DNA from: Asterella californica
Taxonomy: Eukaryota; Streptophyta; Marchantiopsida; Marchantiales; Aytoniaceae
Reading direction: 5' to 3'
Length of the DNA stretch: 64,000 bases
Assembly: GCA_036924285.1 (NCBI GenBank)
Contig: JAYKYS010000004.1
Span: 15,656,001-15,720,000 of the forward strand
The notes beneath the pieces are model-generated. The model was not told where the DNA came from, searched no databases, and worked only from the letters and a program-made list of their open reading frames with translations. Numbering within the stretch: the first letter of the stretch is position 1; the number at the start of each line of letters is the position of its first letter. Of the stretch, positions 20,621 to 33,495 are shown one piece after another. A program made the translations under genes and the position numbers.

Positions 20621-23527
20621 GCTAATTGCGTGGCTCGATCATTGTCCGAACCCTAAGTGAAGTAAGTAGCAGCTTAAGGTATCGATGGTACTTCCCTACC
20701 ATCCATCCTCATGCTAGGAAAAAGGCCGTGTCTCCGTGGGTAACGCAAAGGCCTTTGGAGCCGCGTTCGCCATGGCCCATCCGCTACCGCCTCAGCATGA
20801 GGATAATTACGGCGTGTCGAACCGCTGACGTAAAGTATCCTGTAATTCCCTGTAAGATTTGGCAGGAATGGACGTAATCGTTCTTTTCCCATAAGTCTCA
20901 TTGATTCACGTTCGCTCGAGATTGTTCGATCGGACGTTTCTGGGCATTCTGCATGCCCTGACAAGTTGTGACAATTTAGGCTTACGGGTTCGAAACTTTA
21001 TCCGGTTGTTAACTTTACGAGGTGAGGTTTGACACGTTTTAGCAACGGTGCAAGGAAAAGGAAATATATATATATTCTGGTGTCTCATGTGCTTTTCCCC
21101 TTTCACCATTTTGTCAGTGCGAAGTAAAGATAAATGACAATACGAAAAGCGGTGGATGCTGTTGACGAGTGGAATGGTAGATGACAAGGCAAGACCCTTG
21201 AGACAATTCGTCTCTTCTCTCCCTTGTGCAGCAGCAGCATTTGCACAGCATCCGTCGATTGTGAAAACCCGGGAACGAGGGACGGGGGACATTTTGTCGT
21301 ATAGTGTTTGTTGTCCTATTAGGTGACAGTTAGAGGAGGGAGAGGGAGAGAGAGAGAGGAAGGAGTGAGTAGATCCGGTTAAATTCGCAAGTGCATAGCC
21401 CCAAAGTTCGCAGTTCCATCGCAACGTCCCGTCCGCTAGGAGTTTTCCATCCATAGGTCAGAGCCGTCAGGCAATAAAGGCATGTATGTCCTTGTTTAAC
21501 TTCCCGTCCGCTAGGAGTCTCCATCCATAGGTCAGGGCCGTCAGGCAATAAAGGCATGCTCGCCCCTCCGTCCCGTGAATCCCGTCCCCCCTGCAGGTAC
21601 GGAAGAGAACGCTAAGGCATGGCATGGCTCCGCTCGGCTCGGCTGCTTTTGCCTGGAGGCAGACGGAGAGAGGCGAGGGTGGGATGAGTGAATGAATAAA
21701 GAAAGAATACAACAATAGCAACAACAACAAACCAACCCTCTCGCGGGAGTGGTAATGGTATGACCTATCCTTCCTCCCTCGGACAGCGGAATAGAGTTAG
21801 CGGGCTACATGGAGGGAAGTCCGGGGAGAAGGGAGCAAAGGATGGTCGGGGCGGAAGCGCCCAGTAACTTTCGAGCAGGCCGTAATTAAGTATTCATCTC
21901 AGTTACAGTAATTGTATTTCATATATTCCTTCAGTCCTTTATGTCCGTCCTTTCCCATCTCACCAATTTCTTCCCGTTCCGTTCCAATCAGTAAACTCGT
22001 CTTAACTTTGTAGATGACTGGCATGTTGAGAGCTACGGTACAGTGAATTTGTGGGACTTCCACCTTTCTAGCGAGTGCTTCAAGGAAGAAGAGACCATCC
22101 CTTCTTTCCCTGTCCAACCACTGCTCGTCCTAACTTGTATAGCGTGAGCGACAGATATAGAGAGAGAGAGAGCTGAGGGCTGTCTGGCTTTCTTTCTTTC
22201 CTTCCTTCTTTCCTGCCTTCCCTTCTCCGTAACCACTGCTTCTAACTTCTCATGCGTGAGACCTTGTACCATGTGCCCTCAATGCTGTCGCTTAGCTCGG
22301 CAGGCAGGCAGGCAGCTTCCCCTCCTTCTCTTACTGGCTCCTATCAGTCGGCCTTACCGACACCACCAGTATCTGTTGTCGTCGCTTGCACTCACTCCTT
22401 TCCTCGAGGAGGAAGCAACAGAGAAGTCTCTCGGACACTGTGAGTGGAGTCTCGAGTGGCGAGAGCCTAGAGGAGGGAGGGAGGGGGCGTGGTGGCTGGG
22501 TCGGAGTATGCACTGTGGCGAATGAATGAACCCGAGAGGAGAGGAGTAGAGTGAGAAAAGAGTCGAGGGGGGCGAGAAGTGGAGTAGCAGTAGTGAGAAG
22601 TAGGCAAGGCAAGGCAAGGTTCTGTGATTGATTGATTGAAGAAGGTTTGGTGGAGCGGAGAGGGCTAATCATGGAGGGGTGCAACCAAGGAGGCTGTGAG
22701 TGAGGAGTGAGTGTAAGCTTCCTGGCCTGCCTTTAGCTCTGCATATTGTATTTCCCTTCCTGCTTCTTTTGCTTCCTCATCAGCGTCGATCTAGTTGTTG
22801 TATCTCATCCGACTTCTTCCACTCACTCAAATAAATACTGTCATCTGCTACTCCAACAGTCTTTGCCTTTTGTTCCAGTAGTGAGCAGGTTTTTATGGCT
22901 CTCTCTTTTGTACCTTACAATTCCTTCCTTAGCAGGTTCTTGCTGCCTCAAGTCTCCTGATTCCTCATTTGCTTTGTCACGTTTTTGTCCAACGAGCTTG
23001 CCGTGAGTTTCTTTGTTTCATTACTTGTATGGAACTCAAGCTGGGTACATGTCCAGCAGCTCCTACATACGTGATAATTTAATGGAAGACAATCAAATAC
23101 TAGGTGTTTGTTTTCCTGGAGTCTCATGTGCTAGTAATCGCAGGCCCTTTTCTGCATTTTGAGCTGAATGTGCAAGCATAAGCATGAGTCGTTAGAAGCT
23201 GGCTTGTCCACATCTGGTTGTTCTTCTCACGTCCCTTGGCGGACAAAGATATTTCTTTCTAGAATGCAATTGTTCTTCCACCCCTAGACTAGGCAAGCAA
23301 GATAGGTCGCTGATGCCCAGCAAAGTGACATCGTCGTAGGCTCTCGCACCTCTCTTCCTCCATTAATGATTCGACGGAGGAGATTTCTATGCTGGACCAA
23401 CTCACACATCTCTGGAGACATGGGAAATTTGAGTTTAGGCACCCCATAGTGATTGCCAGAGGAGCCATAGACAGCAAAGGTTGAAGCGGATTGGAGGCGT
23501 AATGTGGGTCGACAGGCACAGAAGCGG
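20621..23527 (+). promoter_or_regulatory. Putative promoter and long 5' leader of HD-Zip III gene
   Basis: GC-richer than the flanking mobile DNA and rich in CT/GA tracts (GA near 21340-21360 and 22160-22175; CT near 22189-22230; GGCA repeat near 22303), as is common in plant 5' leaders. No protein is encoded. Several ATGs occur, for example an 11-codon frame at 22671-22703 (MEGCNQGGCE). Pyrimidine tracts ending in TAG at about 23262 and 23286 would serve as splice acceptors for a 5'-UTR intron. The transcription start is not determined. HD-Zip III genes often have long leaders, so this assignment is inferred from position. Confidence 0.45.
21428..21558 (+). repeat. 57-bp direct repeat in HD-Zip upstream region
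   Basis: The block starting CCCGTCCGCTAGGAG and ending AATAAAGGCATG occurs at 21428-21484 and 21503-21558 (period 75 bp) with only a couple of differences. Confidence 0.85.
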
Positions 23528-23537
23528 ATGGCAGTGA
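23502..23537 (+). promoter_or_regulatory. Upstream ORF overlapping the HD-Zip start codon
   Basis: ATG at 23502 opens an 11-codon frame (MWVDRHRSGWQ) that ends TGA at 23535-23537, overlapping the main ATG (23528) in another phase. It has G at -3, while the main ATG has C at -3 and G at +4. If it lies in the mature leader, scanning ribosomes would meet it first and main-frame translation would drop. That role is inference; leader splicing is unknown. Confidence 0.4.
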
Positions 23538-26500
23538 CGAAAAGAGAAAGTAGGAGCGTGATGGATGCGTCCGGCAAGTATGTGCGCTACACGAATGAAC
23601 AGGTGGAGGCTTTGGAGCGCGTCTACAATGAATGCCCAAAGCCCAGCTCCATAAGACGACAGCAGCTGATCAAAGATTGCCCCATTCTTGCGAACATCGA
23701 ACCGAAACAAATCAAAGTTTGGTTCCAAAATCGACGGTAAGCTTAACAGTTTTCATCCAACTAAGTGCTTACTCCAGGCTACCTCGTGGAGTATCACGTC
23801 GCTTCTACCGGCGACGATGGATCTGGCCATGGGAACAAGGGTGTATAGTATTCCGTGCGGCATGTTGTGCCATATGATCAAGAAGCTTACCTCAGTCCGT
23901 AGCGATTCCTGGAATTACTGGGAAACTAGTGAACTATCCTGGGGCTGAGAGTCATGGAAAGCTACCTCTAAGACTCTACAGCTGTCTTCGGTTGGTGGAA
24001 ATGCCGGCCAGTAGTATAGACGATTTTACATTGATAGTGAAATCCATAAAGCGTTGGAAATGTCGATGCTACACGTCAAACACAACGTTTGTAGCAGTTG
24101 TAAGCTTGTACGGATGCTTCAAAGTTTTGGAAGAAGTTGTTAAGTGCAGATAATGTGGGAAGTTTATGTTCGTGAGTAAACCTTAAACCAAAGACGCCGG
24201 TGCTGGACGTGGTACAGGTGCCGAGAGAAGCAACGGAAAGAAGCCACTAGACTTTTGAGCGTAAATGCGAAACTTACGGCACTCAACAAGCTTCTCATGG
24301 AAGAGAACGAGAGACTGTCGAAGCACACCTCCCAGTTGGCCATTGAAAATCAGTATCTTCGTCAGCACACGAGTTCCGACAGGAACTTGAAGCCATCCCG
24401 CCGGCCGCATGAGCAGGTTCTTTCTACTTCTACGCCGTTACGCTAGCTGAGCTGTCGTTGCAAATCGAAAGAGATCTGATCATGTTAGAGAGGGCTGTTG
24501 AGAGATGGACATCCTGTCCTGCCCTCTGGAATCTGTTACACAGAGAAAGTTGGTCCTGCGAAGGTCTTGCCGCAGCCAAGGAATTGTGAAACGCTGCCAT
24601 CACTTACAGCATTTCAAGAGCATGATGTTGAAAATGGTTCAACTCTAAGGCGCCTGAGTTTGTCTTTGCCTGCGCAGGCAGGGATGGCCACGCCTGACAC
24701 GAGTTCTGAATCGGTTGTTACGGGTGGACTTCAACGACATCCAACACCGCAGCATCCCCCGCGGGATGCAAGTCCTGCTGGGTTGGTGTTCCTTCCAGCC
24801 TTTTTATCTTATGGATTGCACTTTGTCGTCTGAAGCCAGTGTACAAATTATCTACAACTACCCAACGGGGAACAATACTGATGTGGCGTGTATATGCGGT
24901 GCAGCTTACTGGCGATTGCAGAAGAAACCTTGACAGAGTTTCTGGCTAAAGCGACTGGAACTGCAATTGACTGGATCCAGATGCCCGGGATGAAGGTCAG
25001 TAGCCGGTCCGTCCTCCAGGTCTACGGCGTGGTTGAGACTTGTGTATACTCAGTCGTTGAGCCCGGTGGAAACCGAGGTTCTATGAGCACGGCCATGGCA
25101 GGGCGACAATATCCAAGGATTAGTGTTCTGGCGATTCTTACAGACGGGTTCAAAATGCTGCGATAGTAGGGTCATTGCATTTCGCTCGGGCTCCTTTTCT
25201 GCTCCAGGTCCAAGTTTCTTCTTCTTACGCATCAACATTTCGTGTTTACAGCCTGGTCCGGACTCGATTGGCATTGTAGCCATTTCACACGGTTGTGCTG
25301 GAGTGGCTGCACGAGCTTGCGGCTTAGTGGGCCTTGAACCCACAAAGGTGAGACCAGTTAATCTTGCGGACATGTACTGGTCTAGTGTTTGTCGATCATC
25401 TTAATCGGTCAGTGTGCGGGGAGCGAAGAGAGTTTCTTCGTGGTGTCTGGGAGGAGGCTGCTGTTGCTGCTGCCGCTGCGTGAATGCATGAGCTCGAAGA
25501 ATAGATATCCGCACTTACCAGTAGAAGCAAAAGTTCTTATGAGGTTATTATTCTGGCAGGTCGCGGAGGTTCTCAAAGACAGACCCGCATGGCTCCGAGA
25601 CTGTCGGCGGCTCGACGTTCTTGGAGCCTTCCCTACCGGCAACGGTGGCACTGTCGAGCTTATTTACACTCAGGTACTTCGGGGACTCCAGTTATGTCCA
25701 GTTCTGTAGTGTGGTGGGTGGGTGTCTGAAGACGTCCGTCCCGGGAACAATGCTGCTGTACCTTCGCTTCGGAACTGGCATGCGAACGAACTTCTCGGCG
25801 TGGAATTAGCTAGGATCAGTCCGTAATTTTGGGTAGGGATTTGTGCAGCTGTGCTGCGCCACGCGAGCTGTAATTCTTCTTAATGCAGAAGACGTAATAT
25901 ACGATCTTACCGGCGTGAAATTAGTTAGGCTCAAGCCCTCTTTGCGAGAGGAGGTTGTACCAATCCTTTGAAGTGGCCGTGATCGGAATCTAACGACTAT
26001 ATACTTCGACTTGGATCCATAATTAAAACATAATTCATAGCCTGCGGAGAAGCAGGTTAGTACAGCAAGAATGAAGCTTGCAAGTTCATCCGGAGCGGGA
26101 GGCCGCTGGATCTGAGGAAAGCTGGTGAATATCTATATCTTTCAGAATCCGGGAGCTCCCATCTAAGGCAGTTATTGCTAAAGGATAATTTCTCAGTCAT
26201 AGCCAGAACTGAAGGTAGGAGACTTTACCATCTGGGGGCGCAGTGTGAGTAACCCAGGACATCTCAAGTCGTTCCATTCTAGCCATTTCTTAGACTCTTG
26301 ATAGGACGGCAGTTCTGCACCCAAGCCTTCCACTATGCAAAGGCTTGGTGTATCGTAATCAGGCTGTCATCTATGTCACGTCGAACAGAGGTTCTGAAGC
26401 GAGGACTAAATTCTCCAGCTTGGTAGCAATGACGATCTCCCCACTCTGCCGAGCTAGATACAGGATCGCCCACTCTGCTAAGCTACTAACATTTGAGTCG

Positions 26501-29500
26501 GAATCTCATCCTTAATCTTAAAGAGATTTACCGGGTGCTTTGGTGTGTGCCATGTTGATAGCGCCGGGACCCCCTCCGTCGAAATCCAACTCCGTATTAT
26601 CTAACCGTGGATTAAAAAACCCCAGGCTAAGACCTGAAAATTTCCAGCAACTGTGACGTCTTGTCATTTTGATGTGTACATTTTGAATCTTCTTTGCGGT
26701 GATTGGCAGATGTATGCACCAACCACCCTTGCGCCTGCGAGGGATTTCTGTACGTTGAGATACACGTCCTTCCTGGAGGATGGTAATCTGGTGGTATGTA
26801 CGGTGCCTTATCTTATTTTGGGAGTAGATTCCAAAGTTTACCAAGGTGCTCTGGGTTTTGCACAGCGTAGAACCTCAGCAGTTGCTGTCAAAACGACAAA
26901 ATGAGCTGCATCAGCAGTCTGATTTTCTTGAGTTTCCATTCGTTTACTTGTGAATTCATGTATTTAACTAACAATGGCATCGCTCAAATTCCTAACAATG
27001 TGTCGCTGTTATTTGATCAGATCTGTGAGCGCTCTCTGAGTGGAGCGCATGGTGGACCTACAATGCCGCCCGTTCAATTTTTTGTTAGAGCAGAAATGCT
27101 CCCCAGTGGTTACTTGATTCGTCCTTGTGAAGGCGGCGGTTGTATCATCCACGTAGTTGATCATATGGACCTTGAGGTAATGCACCAAGCGAGTTTCACT
27201 TATTTGGATCAGTCTGCAGGTCTTATCTCCTACTTTGTGGAGGAATTGTATAGGAAAGCTGTTATCAGAGTGATCAGGGATTACTGATTGGCGTCATTGA
27301 CACTCGCTCGGTCTGTCACCCCACGCATTCAGCCTTGGAGCGTACCTGAAGTGCTGCGACCACTTTACGAGTCATCAGCGGTTCTCGCTCAGAAGATGAC
27401 CATAGGGGTACGTGTTCAGGAGTCGCAGTCGGTCCTGCATGGTGATGATTCGGTTGCAGCCTGCTGGTTGGATCACAGACTAAGTTCAGATGATTCTTCA
27501 CTTAACATCGTTCCCTCTCTTGAATCAGGCCCTGCGTCATCTGCGTAGACTAGCCCAAGAAATCCCAGGGGAGGTGGTACTCGGAGGTGATCAACAGCCT
27601 GCAGTTTTACGTGCACTCAGCCAGCGCCTTGCCAGGTAATCATCTGTTGTGGGGAAGTTGTCCGACTGGAGCAAACTTATGGCGGTACATCTATCGTGTT
27701 GTCTAACTTTTGGTCTCAATTTTTTCACTCCAGGGGTTTTAATGAGGCCGTCAATGGGTTTGCCGATGATGGTTGGACTGCCCTGCCCAGCGATGGAATG
27801 GACGATGTCAGTGTCGTGGTGAACCCGAATCCGAACTCTAAACAGTTTGGAGGAGGTCCGAATGCCACAGATAGGTTGTGTTCCATCGGGGGTGGAATCT
27901 TGTGTGCCAAGGCGTCCATGCTGCTACAGGTTACTTCCTACCAGCACCAGTCCTATCTTTTCATGACCTAGGACTTCAGACAAGTTTGTAAGGGTTCAAA
28001 TACTGTATCTTACAAACCGTCGGGCTATACGTTTCCGGTGGTCCGTCCCTTGTTTATAAACATCACTAACTTGAGGTTTAAATAATTTATGAACGACTTA
28101 TGGATATAACTTGAGGTTTAAAGTTAGCGAACAGTCAAACACCCCTTTGCTACTTCACTGCTTCGTTGGGCTCTGGGGGATTTGGAGGTTACGCTTGCTC
28201 GTAGTCTGAACCGTTTTACTATACCGTCATGTACGGACATATATTTCACAAATCCAAACCACCGATTCTTCGTGCAACTCAGTGTTGAAGCCCATACAAT
28301 CAATTTGGTTAAGGTATTGTAGACACCGCCACTAGTAAATGCATTTGACGAGGAAATCATCTGAAAATGCCTTTGTGGAAGTTTCTTCTGCTCTCAGGTC
28401 TACTTTACCCTTTGAGGATTTTATCCATTCTGGCTCCTAAGACCGCTATTACTGTGCAGAATGTTCCACCGGCGCTGCTGATTCGCTTCTTACGAGAACA
28501 TCGGTCGGAATGGGCAGACTGCGAAATTGATGCTGATGCTGCTGCTGCACTTCGGTCGACTAACTACGTTGGGTCTGAGTCACGGGGCAGCTTATGTGGT
28601 GGCCAGTTGCCTCTTCCTCTTGCTCACGCTGTTGAGCAGGAAGAGGTATTGTCACTACTATTCTGTGTTATGCAGTTGTCGTTGTCTGAGTATTAAGTTC
28701 AGTGTACGTTATAGTCATCATGTATTGACTTCATCTTGTATTGACTGCATGCATACCTTCATACTGAGATCACCTTAACCCCCGTGTCATCTTTGAATAA
28801 TGGCCAGTTTTTGGAGGTGGTGAAGCTGGAAGGACATCCTCCAACACAAGATGGGAGTGTTTTGAACAGAAGCGATTCTTTCTTATTGCAGGTCTGTTGC
28901 CTTAAGCCACAACTGCTGATCGGCTGTTATTTTGCACATTTTGGCCTGCTTGATGAGTTTTGACTATCCGCGCATGGGGACCATGAAAGGTCTGCATCTA
29001 CATGGTCAAGTTACGTGCCTCGATATGTGCGTGCGAGCAGCTAATATATTGTTTGTTACCTGTAGTTGTGTAGCGGAGTGGATGAAAATGCCGTTGGCGC
29101 ATGTGCGCAACTGGTTTTTGCACCGGTCGATGCGGCAGTCACTGACGATGTTCCGCTTCTTCCATCTGGTTTTCGGGTCATCCCCTTGGACAGTGGCATT
29201 GTGGTAAGTAATTACCGATCTCTTGGGTCTCCAAGGGGTTCGTTGTTTCTAAAATACGAGTGAACTATAGCTGGACACCGGCTAGTGTGAAGGATAAGCT
29301 TGAAACTGACTTCTCAAGATCTTAACTATACTGGTCCAGGAGTTACTGTTTTCTCAGAAAGCCGCTTTACCCGTGTACCAATATATATACTGGTCCAGTG
29401 TGGTTTGAATCTTCTTGTTGTATCAAATCTGCATGTGGTTATAATAACGAGGTATAATATGTGGATAACTGCATCATTCGCTTTGATTGCTAGGTTGATT

Positions 29501-32500
29501 CGTTTACATATTTGATTGCAGGATGGATACGGTTTATCTCGAACATTGGATTTGACATCTACACTCGAGGGTGGATCAGAGGCTCGACTTGTAGGAGATT
29601 CGGGAGCATCAGCATGCCACTTAAGAAGCGTTTTAACTATAGCTTTTCAGTTTGCATTTGAAGTGCACACTAGGGATAGTGTTGCGGCTATGGCACGGCA
29701 GTACGTGCGTACTGTGGTGGCGTCTGTCCAGCGTGTGGCTATGGCGTTGGCTCCATCCCGGCTTGGGTCTCATTTGGGCGGGACCAGACACCCACCACCT
29801 GCAACTCCTGAAGCACTTGTTCTTGCTCGAAGAGTTCTCCAGAGCTACAGGTGATTCCATTTGGGAAATTTTGTACTTCAAATACGTAGTTTCCCAGGAA
29901 TTGAATCAGGAATATACTTCTCTGACAAAGATGTGGCTTCACAGAGATAATTTCTACAATTTGAGCATGTTTCTTGATAGATTTACCTCCTCAGCAATGA
30001 ATGACTATTAACTTCCAAACGAGTGGGGGAAAACTTGTAGAATAAAATAACAGACAATTAAGGACTTGATTGACTCTAATTCTAGTTTCTCAAAAGTATC
30101 AATCTGATCCCTAGCGGTGTCACGATGAGCATACTTTCGTCTACTGGCACGCTGTTGTTATCTCCGGGAAGTCATGCATTCAGTACAGTGTAGACATATT
30201 CGAAAACAAGGTGTGTGTTTTATGAATTTACTTTTATGTGGATGTCTGCGTTCTTATACATCGATGGCCGTGATGCTATTGGTAAATTGTTCGGAGATAG
30301 AGGAAATCATACATCTTTTCTGTTCTTATTGTTCATGTGTTCCGGAAAAGTATTGTGTGTATTGACATCACTTGTCTGTCGTGTGGTTGGTAGCCCTCGA
30401 TATACCTTCTGTTTTCTCCATTTCCCCTGAAAGTCCATTCAGTCTAGATGCGATGCTATCTTATCGTATGAGGACTAAGTGAGAGGCAGATGGCATGCAA
30501 TCTCCATGTTGATGGCATGAAATCTTCGCAATCTGGACGACATGACCCTGCTTCTTTTTACTTTTTTCGAATTGAAAAGAATATCACGCTGTCATCCATC
30601 ACGTTGTGAAGTACTTAAGCAAGCGTAGAGGTTCGTGGGTGTTCCCTGGGTTCTGTGTATGAGCCATCCAGACCTGAAACTGCAAGATATCCTCTTGTTG
30701 CACTTGAACGTCGGAGCGTACAAGAATTACGATGTTCAGTTCTTCACTGCTGGTTGGCTGCTGGATGGTTTTCTCAATGCTGTTGAAGCGAACTCTCGGC
30801 CTGTTTCGTCCTTAATGGTCAGTCAGTCAGCCCGGTAAGCGGCTTTCCCTCTCTTCGTTCCTTGCATATAGTTCTTACGCTAAACTTCCTTCCGTGTTCC
30901 TCTTGATTAAAAGCCTTTTGTACGGGTGAGTATTTTTGTCGCTCCCGACTCTTCCTGTTGTCCTCTTTGTTTACTTGTTACATGGAGCTATAACCTTTTA
31001 CCGTCCCTCCAGTCGTACAAGAGTGAAGGGGAAACAGTCCAGTAGTCTAATAAGAAGGTATGACTTATTCATCGTTTCCTTTTCGCTCGAATCTACCTAT
31101 CGTGCCTCCCTAACTGATGCTTATGAGAATTGAATCGACAAGCGCTGCGTGATCTTTAAGACACAGCAAACTGTTGGGCATATTATGGTTAACCCTGATC
31201 TACCCTGTCGTTTAATTTCGTACCTGACTGTTCCTCTACCTTATGTGTAATCGGTAATTTTAGTGCCTATCACCCTCCCAGTTTCAGCTGTTCTTCTGTT
31301 AGCACAATGAAAAATGAATAGTTACATGCTTTCTAGTGTCTTCAACCGTTTAGCAGCTTGGAAACGGTCTCCGGATAAGGGTCTGACTACAAAGGAGTCT
31401 GAAGCAATGCCAGTTCATTTGAAAACTACATTTAGATGATTAGTTGCCGATTTGGTTTGATTTTCAGAGTAAGATAAACTGGAAACCTCATTCGCCTGTG
31501 CAGATCAGTAGGTTAACAGTGATTCCTTTCTGGATTAGCACGAAATGATTTTGGAAACGTGTATGTGCGTGTGTTTCTGGGTCCCTTAGTGACTTTTTGC
31601 TGTATATGGACGCAAGAAGTAATTATATTTTCGCGGCTGGTCCGACCTCGGTTATATACATTCGCCAACTTCTCAAACCAAGTTGGCGTACATCGTCTTA
31701 TGCTTTGTAACTCGGTTTTGTGTAACTTCGTTCTTCCCTTTATTTCTTACTCTATGTAGTCTCTCACCTACTGCTTGATACTGTCAGCTTTTCTCGGCTT
31801 TATCTTGTCATCGTCTGATTACTACACGTTTACTTCTTCGGAGTTATTTTTTTTTCGTTTCTTTTTGTCCCGTATTCCCTTTTAGTCATATTTTGTGTTT
31901 GGTGAACGATAGTGTGTTGTAGTTGTAAACACTTGGTAGAATCCAATCCTAGTATATGTCGCGCATTGACACATCAAAGCATCTTTTGGACACTTATTGT
32001 GCTGGACCCTACTGCCATATAGTTGGCAATCTCACCGTTTCCAGTGTTCATTTGCCTTTGCCCAGTTCTCGTGACTAGAGGTTGGTGATGGTATGGCATT
32101 TGGGTTTACTGGTCAACTGTGTGCAGCGTGTGTTCAAAGGAATAGAGGTTCCTGGGTCCATGTACCTGCATACCCGTCAACTTGTACCTGCGCTTTTTCT
32201 GCCGTGATGATGCGTGTTGTTACTTCCGCCACTCTGGATTGAAAGTGTTAGTCCAAGTCCGGCATGGTGCACTAACAGACGAGTTCAAGTTTTGAAGTTG
32301 CCGTATGAAATTCTTGTACTCCTTCTGGAGGAGTCTGACAAAGGGCTCCGTCCAAGGTTTGATGAATAACAACTGGACATCGTCCTCCGTGTATGAAGGT
32401 TGAAGGATGTAACAACGATGATGATGTTGGATTTAAAACGGACCAACAATGCTCCTCATCCACCTTCCAAACGAGTTGCCCTTACACAATCTGTGTTACA

Positions 32501-33495
32501 TTTTTCAGGAGCAATTTGGGAATGGAGTTGACGAGAGAACTTGCAAGAGCAGATTCCTCAAGCAGTGAGACAGTCTTCAAAATATTTTGGAATCATGCAC
32601 ATGCCATACTGTGCTGTGCTTGCAAGGTAAGAATTTGGATCCGAAAGTGCAGCACCCTTGCAGGGTGGTAGTAGGACAATCAGTAGCATCGATTATTTCC
32701 ACTTCGGAAGAGGGCTGTGGCGACTCTAGACACGCATACTAGATTTGCCTCCTTGAGTTATCACTAAGGCAGACGTCCATTCGAATGATATCCACTAGGT
32801 GCACGGAGACGTGAGGACTGTGCTTTGTTGTCCTCGGTCACTGCCATCGTGAGATCAACAGGATTAGAAAGATAATAACAACAACGCTTGTCGTGCCTTC
32901 ACAGTCGTTGCCAGAATTCACGTTTGGAAACCGTGCCGGTTTGGAAATGCTCGAAACGTCATCAGGTGCTCTACAGGAATTGACTTGGGAAAAGACAGTT
33001 GATGAGAATGGACGGAAGACAGCATTTTCTGACTTCAGCCAAGTCATGACTCAGGTGACTAACTCGTGGGAAAGATAGTCCAGGAATTTATGGCTTGCCA
33101 AAAGTCCTGCAAAATTTCTCTTCCGTTGACTGAAAGTTTTATTCGTTCCTCACATTTGAGTGTATTTTGACGGTATGGCGCAGAAGCACGTGAATCAATG
33201 CGGCTTTGCTCTACCCTTAGAATTCGCTTTGTAATTGACTTTCGTCATTGTTGTATTACCTGCTTCCTTGCCGCCCAAGAATCAATTTGCAGGAAATTGT
33301 GGTGGACGTCTTTTGACGGCGCAGATCGTTGCATTGTGTTTCTTGTAGGGGTACGCCTATCTTCCAGCAGGTGTGAGAATTTCCAGCATGGGACGTCCAG
33401 CTGCGTACGAACAGGCTATCGCCTGGAAAGTGGTGGATGAGGATGACCACACACAGTGCATAGCATTCATGTTTATGAATTGGTCGTTTTTATAG
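23528..33495 (+). CDS. C3HDZ: Class III homeodomain-leucine zipper transcription factor (HD-Zip III), 18 exons, 860 aa
   Basis: Exons, all GT-AG with phases that join: 23528-23736, 24218-24416, 24678-24781, 24905-24995, 25252-25347, 25560-25673, 26710-26793, 27021-27176, 27333-27407, 27529-27635, 27734-27929, 28460-28645, 28808-28891, 29066-29203, 29522-29850, 32509-32626, 32905-33054, 33349-33495 (TAG). They sum to 2583 nt. Domains: homeodomain at residues ~16-80 (VRYTNEQVEALERVYNECPK, KQIKVWFQNRRCREKQRKE), leucine zipper ~82-120 (LTALNKLLMEENERL), START lipid-binding-like domain ~165-385 (TGTAIDWIQMPGMK, ISHGCAGVAARACGLVGLEP), conserved middle, and MEKHLA/PAS-like C-terminus ~715-860 (LPEFTFGNRAGLEMLET, ending FMNWSFL). 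The family acts in the nucleus, in meristem, vascular and leaf-polarity development, and is a miR165/166 target. The start was chosen because it opens MAV..., as in the family. The least certain junction is exon 2 to exon 3. Intron 15 is unusually long (2658 bp). No lesion is seen; probably functional. Confidence 0.96.
24985..25261 (+). promoter_or_regulatory. miR165/166 target site, split by intron 4
   Basis: The 21-nt site is formed in mRNA by joining 24985-24995 (CCGGGATGAAG) to 25252-25261 (CCTGGTCCGG), encoding PGMK/PGPD in the START domain. Against the known miR166 complement it has two mismatches at the 5' end of the site (opposite the miRNA 3' end) and two G:U wobbles, with perfect pairing through the centre. 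The site is conserved in this family across land plants and is likewise formed across an exon junction in Arabidopsis. Cleavage here would limit transcript level. Confidence 0.93.
29851..32508 (+). other. Large intron 15 of HD-Zip III gene
   Basis: This 2658-bp intron is more than twice the length of the next longest (intron 6, 1036 bp). It starts GTGATT and ends TTTTTCAG, splitting an Arg codon. It has no recognisable exon or transposon protein. Two loosely similar patches (AGAGGTTCGTGGGT near 30630 and AGAGGTTCCTGGGT near 32142) might mark an old duplication. Confidence 0.7.

Noticed and set aside
21467..21735. Overlapping minus-strand frames upstream of HD-Zip
   Set aside because: They run through the 57-bp direct repeat and simple CT/GA tracts; low-complexity shadows.
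24986..25166. Read-through of exon 4 as an alternative reading frame
   Set aside because: The frame loses START-domain similarity at GTCAGT, a good donor site, and exon 5 restores it.
30635..30838. Possible extra exon in HD-Zip intron 15
   Set aside because: Exons 15 and 16 already join in phase to give continuous family sequence (QSYR to SNLGMEL), so no exon is missing.
32838..33163. Minus-strand frame opposite HD-Zip exon 17
   Set aside because: Antisense to a well-supported MEKHLA exon.
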